Origin: an uncultured Collinsella sp.
GTDB taxonomy: Bacteria > Actinomycetota > Coriobacteriia > Coriobacteriales > Coriobacteriaceae
DNA: 8,485 bases
Reading direction: 5' to 3'
Assembly: GCA_900751665.1 (NCBI GenBank)
Contig: CAADSV010000219.1
Location: 1-8,485, forward strand
The translations under genes were made by a program, and so were the position numbers. Numbering within the stretch: position 1 is the first letter of the stretch; the number at the start of each line of letters is the position of its first letter. The notes below the pieces were generated by a model. The model did not search any database. It was not told the origin of the DNA and was given only the letters and a program-made list of their open reading frames with translations. Shown here piece by piece: positions 5,417-8,485 of this stretch.

Positions 5417-7693
5417 GTGAGCAATACAAAGCTAAAGCCAGCAACAAAAAAGCCTGCTACCCGCAAAGCTGCCCCGCACGCACCGGGGCTCTCCAAGGAC
5501 GATGTCTACCTGTTTGGCATTGGAATGTGGGAGCGCAGCTGGGAAAAGATGGGCGCTCACCCCGACACGCAAAACCGTACGCGTGGCTGGCGCTTTTGCG
5601 TTTGGGCGCCCGACGTAAAGAGCGTCCACGTCATTGGCGAATTTAACAACTGGGATGAGCAAGCCAACCCGCTGGTGCCCATGCATACGAGCGCTATTTG
5701 GGAAGGCTTTATTCCTGGCGCGGATAAGGGCCAGCTCTATAAGTACCTCATCGAGACCAACGAGGGCGAAAAGCTCTACAAGGCCGATCCGTACGCCTTT
5801 AAGGCCGAGTGCCCTCCGGGTACCGCCAGCGTGCTGTGGACCCTCGATGGCTATAAGTGGAACGACGCCGCATGGCTCAAGCGCCGCGCCAGCCATAACC
5901 ACATGTCGCAGCCCCTTAACATCTACGAGGTGCATATTGGCTCGTGGAAGCGCCCCGGCGACGCGCCGCAAGGCGAGCCGGACGAGTACGGCAACTACCC
6001 CGGACCCATGGACCCCTTCCCCGCGCAGCGCGGCGAGTTCTACACCTACGACGACCTGTCGGTGGAGCTCGTGGACTACGTGCGCGACATGGGTTACACG
6101 CATATTGAGGTCATGCCGCTTATGGAGCATCCCTTCGATGGCTCCTGGGGCTACCAGACGACCGGTTACTATGCCGCCACATCGCGCTACGGCAACCCGC
6201 AGCAGCTCATGCACTTTATCGATGCATGCCACGAGGCAGGCATTGGCGTGATCATGGACTGGGTTCCCGGCGGTTTTTGCGCCGACTCCCACGGCCTTGC
6301 CACCTTTAACGGCCACATGCTGTTTGAGCACGAGATTCACCCCAACTGGGGCACGCACAAGTTTGACTTCGCCCGCGGCGAGGTCCGCTCCTTCTTGGTC
6401 TCCAACGTGCTGTACTGGCTCGAGAACTTCCACGTGGACGGCATTCGCATGGACGGCGTGTCCAGCATGCTGTACCTCAACTTTGGCATCGACGATCCGG
6501 GCCAAAAGAAGTTCAACAAGTACGGGACCGAGGAGGACCTGGACGCCAGCGCGTTTATCCGTCAGGTCAACTGCGCTGTAGAGGCGCACTACCCCGACGT
6601 GATGATGATGGCCGAGGAGTCCACCGCGTGGCCGCTCGTAACCTATCCGCCGCAGGACGGTGGCCTGGGCTTCCACTACAAGTGGGACATGGGCTGGATG
6701 AACGACACCCTGCACTACATGCAGACCGATTTTCCGTGGCGCCCCGGCAACCACGGCCTGCTCACGTTCTCCATCATGTATGCCTTTACCGAGAACTTCA
6801 TTTGCCCGCTCAGCCACGATGAGGTCGTGCACGGCAAGTGTTCGCTCATCGGCCGCATGCCGGGCGACTGGTGGCGCCAGTTTGCCGGCCTACGCACACT
6901 GGCCTTCTACCAGATGACGCACCCCGGTGCCAAGCTCAACTTTATGGGCAACGAGATCGGCCAGTTTATCGAGTGGCGCTACTACGAGTCCATCCAGTGG
7001 TTCCTGACCGAGGAGTACGAGACCCACAAGCATCATCAGGCGTTTATCAAGGCGCTCAACCACCTATACACCGCCGAGCCCGCCCTGTACGAGCGCGGAT
7101 ACACCGACGATGGCTTTACCTGGATCGACGCGGGCAACTCCAAGCAGTCCATTGTGAGTTTTGTGCGCCAGGGCGAGGACATCGACAACGACCTGGTGAT
7201 CCTGATCAACTTTGACCCGGCGAGCTACGAGAGCTTCCGTGTGGGCGTGCCGCGCGAGGGTGATTGGGAGGTCATCTTCGATTCCGACCGTCCCGAGTTT
7301 GGCGGCAGCGGATATGCCGGCGAGGAGCCCTACACCTGCTCGAGCGAGCCCTATCCCTGGAACGGGCAGATGGACTCCATCGAGATTAAGGTACCCGGCC
7401 TGGCTGGCGTGGTGCTTAAGCGCCGCGGTCCCAGCAGCTACAAGCCGCCCGTGGTTGAGGCCCCCAAGAAGGCGACGCGCAAGCGCACGTCCTCGGTGAA
7501 GCCCAAGCCTGCGGCCGTTAAGAAGGCTCCCGCCAAGGCGAAGGCTACCAAGCCCGCCGCCAAGGCCAAGGCCAAGGCCAAGACCGCCGCAAAGCCCGCT
7601 GCTAAGGCTACCGCAACCAAGAAGCCGGCTGCCAAAAAGGCCGCTGCCAAGGCCAAGTCTGCTTCTGCTAAGTCATCACCTAAGGATGCGTAA
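5417..7693 (+). CDS. glgB: 1,4-alpha-glucan (glycogen) branching enzyme with Lys/Ala-rich C-terminal tail
   Basis: A GH13 enzyme that cuts alpha-1,4 chains and rejoins them as alpha-1,6 branches on glycogen. From the GTG start it has 758 residues: a short basic N-terminus (KPATKKPATRKAAP), a CBM48-like domain (GEFNNWD), the catalytic barrel, a C-terminal beta domain to about 668, and an 88-residue tail with about 25 Lys and 28 Ala. Catalytic residues align in spacing with E. coli GlgB: nucleophile Asp346 (IRMDGVSSMLY), acid/base Glu400 (MAEEST), Asp468 (LSHDEVVHGK). Region I reads DWVPGGF (281-287), with Gly286 where most branching enzymes have His. The GTG at 5417-5419 follows ATGGGA at suitable spacing; ATGs at 5402 and 5405 lack a ribosome binding site but remain possible. 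It is 94 bp ahead of glgP on the same strand. Stop TAA. Confidence 0.95.
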   Translation: MSNTKLKPATKKPATRKAAPHAPGLSKDDVYLFGIGMWERSWEKMGAHPDTQNRTRGWRFCVWAPDVKSVHVIGEFNNWDEQANPLVPMHTSAIWEGFIPGADKGQLYKYLIETNEGEKLYKADPYAFKAECPPGTASVLWTLDGYKWNDAAWLKRRASHNHMSQPLNIYEVHIGSWKRPGDAPQGEPDEYGNYPGPMDPFPAQRGEFYTYDDLSVELVDYVRDMGYTHIEVMPLMEHPFDGSWGYQTTGYYAATSRYGNPQQLMHFIDACHEAGIGVIMDWVPGGFCADSHGLATFNGHMLFEHEIHPNWGTHKFDFARGEVRSFLVSNVLYWLENFHVDGIRMDGVSSMLYLNFGIDDPGQKKFNKYGTEEDLDASAFIRQVNCAVEAHYPDVMMMAEESTAWPLVTYPPQDGGLGFHYKWDMGWMNDTLHYMQTDFPWRPGNHGLLTFSIMYAFTENFICPLSHDEVVHGKCSLIGRMPGDWWRQFAGLRTLAFYQMTHPGAKLNFMGNEIGQFIEWRYYESIQWFLTEEYETHKHHQAFIKALNHLYTAEPALYERGYTDDGFTWIDAGNSKQSIVSFVRQGEDIDNDLVILINFDPASYESFRVGVPREGDWEVIFDSDRPEFGGSGYAGEEPYTCSSEPYPWNGQMDSIEIKVPGLAGVVLKRRGPSSYKPPVVEAPKKATRKRTSSVKPKPAAVKKAPAKAKATKPAAKAKAKAKTAAKPAAKATATKKPAAKKAAAKAKSASAKSSPKDA
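7562..7585 (+). repeat. Short in-frame hexamer repeat in the glgB tail
   Basis: Three perfect AAGGCC units followed by AAGACC, encoding alternating Lys-Ala. It is part of a low-complexity coding stretch (about 7450-7690); unit gain or loss would keep the frame, so tail length may vary between strains. Confidence 0.6.
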
Positions 7694-7701
7694 CAAAGCC
7701 G

Positions 7702-7786
7702 TTACAGCTGTAATTACCCGCCTCGCCGAGGCGTAGGATACAAGTCATAACCGTTCCGGGAGAAACATCCCCGGGGGAAAGGAACG
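7702..7786 (+). promoter_or_regulatory. Structured glgB-glgP spacer: palindrome, hairpin and hairpin over the glgP ribosome binding site
   Basis: TTACAGCTGTAA (7702-7713) is a perfect 12-bp palindrome. CGCCTC/GAGGCG (7719-7733) is a 6-bp stem with a 3-nt loop and no T-run. CGTTCC (7752-7757) pairs with GGAACG (7781-7786), the latter overlapping the end of the glgP Shine-Dalgarno GAAAGGA; an inner CCGGGA/TCCC(C)GG stem is an alternative. These could affect relative output of the two genes. Confidence 0.5.
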
Positions 7787-7787
7787 T

Positions 7788-8485
7788 ATGAATAAGATCT
7801 TCGACAACAAGCAGGAGTTTACCGAGCTCTATCGCGATGCCGTCATGAGCATCAGCGGCAAGAGCGTCGAGGCCGCCAGCGACCTCGACCGCTTTAATGC
7901 CCTGGCCAAGCTCGTGGCCGAGAAGGCCCGCACCGTTGCCACCAAGAGCGACGCCCGCGCCACCGCCGAGGGCAAGAAGCGCGTGTACTACTTCTCGATC
8001 GAGTTTTTGATCGGCCGCCTGCTCGACAACTACCTGCTCAACTTTGGCGTGCGCGACATGGTCGCCGAGGCGCTCGACGACATGGGCTTCGACCTTTCCG
8101 TCATCGAGAACCAGGAGCCCGATCCGGCTCTGGGCAACGGTGGCCTTGGCCGTCTGGCAGCGTGCTTCCTGGATTCCATGGCAGCCGAGGGCATTGCCGG
8201 CTACGGCAACGGTATGCGCTACCGCTACGGCCTGTTTAAGCAGGAGATCGTCAACGGCAGCCAGGTCGAGGCCACCGACGAGTGGCTCACCCACGGCTAT
8301 CCCTGGGAGGTTCGCCGTCAGGACAAGGCCGTGACCATCAAGTTTGGTGGCCATGTTGAGGGCTTTGAGGAGAACGGCCGCACGTTCTACCGCACGGTGG
8401 ACACACAGGACATCCTGGCCGTCCCTTATGACATCCCCGTCGTGGGCTATGCCGGCGAGACCGTCAACAAGCTGCGCGTCTGGGC
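7788..8485 (+). CDS. glgP: Glycogen/alpha-glucan phosphorylase (N-terminal part, cut by window edge)
   Basis: The first 232 residues of a GT35 phosphorylase, which releases glucose-1-phosphate from the non-reducing ends of glycogen using PLP as cofactor. The sequence shows YYFSIEFLIGRLL (67-79), EPDPALGNGGLGRLAA (110-125) and the GYGNGMRYRYGLFKQ stretch, all diagnostic of the family's N-terminal domain. The ATG at 7788-7790 has GAAAGGA 5 nt upstream. The PLP-lysine and C-terminal domain are outside the window. It follows glgB by 94 bp in the same direction with no terminator between, so it is likely in one operon, joining branch formation with glycogen breakdown. Confidence 0.96.
   Translation, partial: MNKIFDNKQEFTELYRDAVMSISGKSVEAASDLDRFNALAKLVAEKARTVATKSDARATAEGKKRVYYFSIEFLIGRLLDNYLLNFGVRDMVAEALDDMGFDLSVIENQEPDPALGNGGLGRLAACFLDSMAAEGIAGYGNGMRYRYGLFKQEIVNGSQVEATDEWLTHGYPWEVRRQDKAVTIKFGGHVEGFEENGRTFYRTVDTQDILAVPYDIPVVGYAGETVNKLRVW

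Noticed and set aside
5432..6832. Long minus-strand open frame opposite glgB
   Set aside because: A by-product of GC-rich codon use in glgB; no recognisable domain and fully overlapped by a clear GH13 gene.
7680..8354. 224-codon minus-strand open frame opposite glgP
   Set aside because: Antisense shadow of a clear phosphorylase reading frame.
1..8485. CRISPR array, insertion sequence or transposase remnant
   Set aside because: No regularly spaced direct repeats, no transposase-like peptide and no terminal repeats with target duplications were seen.

Overview
The window looks like a piece of a high-GC actinobacterial genome, most likely a Coriobacteriia member close to Collinsella. This is inferred from protein style and codon use, not from a marker gene. 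It holds four blocks. Everything left of about 5070 is encoded on the minus strand; the glycogen genes on the right are on the plus strand.

Block 1 (1-2718, minus) is the start of a surface-polysaccharide or glycan operon. A NusG-family, LoaP-like antiterminator lies first, followed by a membrane-bound UDP-GlcNAc 4,6-dehydratase of the PglF/WbpM/CapD type, then a DegT/DnrJ/EryC1/StrS sugar aminotransferase that runs off the left edge. The dehydratase and aminotransferase fit two successive steps to a UDP-4-amino-4,6-dideoxy sugar. The antiterminator is broken by one in-frame amber codon. Upstream of it lie about 730 bp without a convincing gene but with several inverted repeats, including a 73-nt one just before the ribosome binding site and a 44-nt one further up.

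Block 2 (3454-3612, minus) is a complete tRNA-Ala(GGC) with encoded CCA, a good promoter and an intrinsic terminator. It separates the more AT-rich glycan locus from the GC-rich core genes. A 73-bp multi-arm palindrome (3643-3715) lies between the tRNA promoter and thiN.

Block 3 (3730-5070, minus) is a two-gene operon: a HAD-superfamily phosphatase/phosphoglucomutase-like protein and a thiamine pyrophosphokinase (ThiN), 9 bp apart.

Block 4 (5071-8485) is a divergent regulatory region followed by glgB (branching enzyme) and glgP (glycogen phosphorylase, cut by the right edge). GlgB makes alpha-1,6 branches and GlgP releases glucose-1-phosphate from chain ends, so the operon covers glycogen structuring and breakdown. 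Four copies of a TGGTAAAAC/GTTTTACCA half-site sit between the divergent operons, overlapping candidate -35 elements on both strands, which suggests one repressor-type regulator for both. GlgB carries a histone-H1-like Lys/Ala/Pro tail and lacks the usual histidine in its first conserved GH13 motif.

I did not find a clearly new biological system. The items most worth a second look are the amber-interrupted antiterminator with its structured leader, the shared operator array, and the tailed GlgB.
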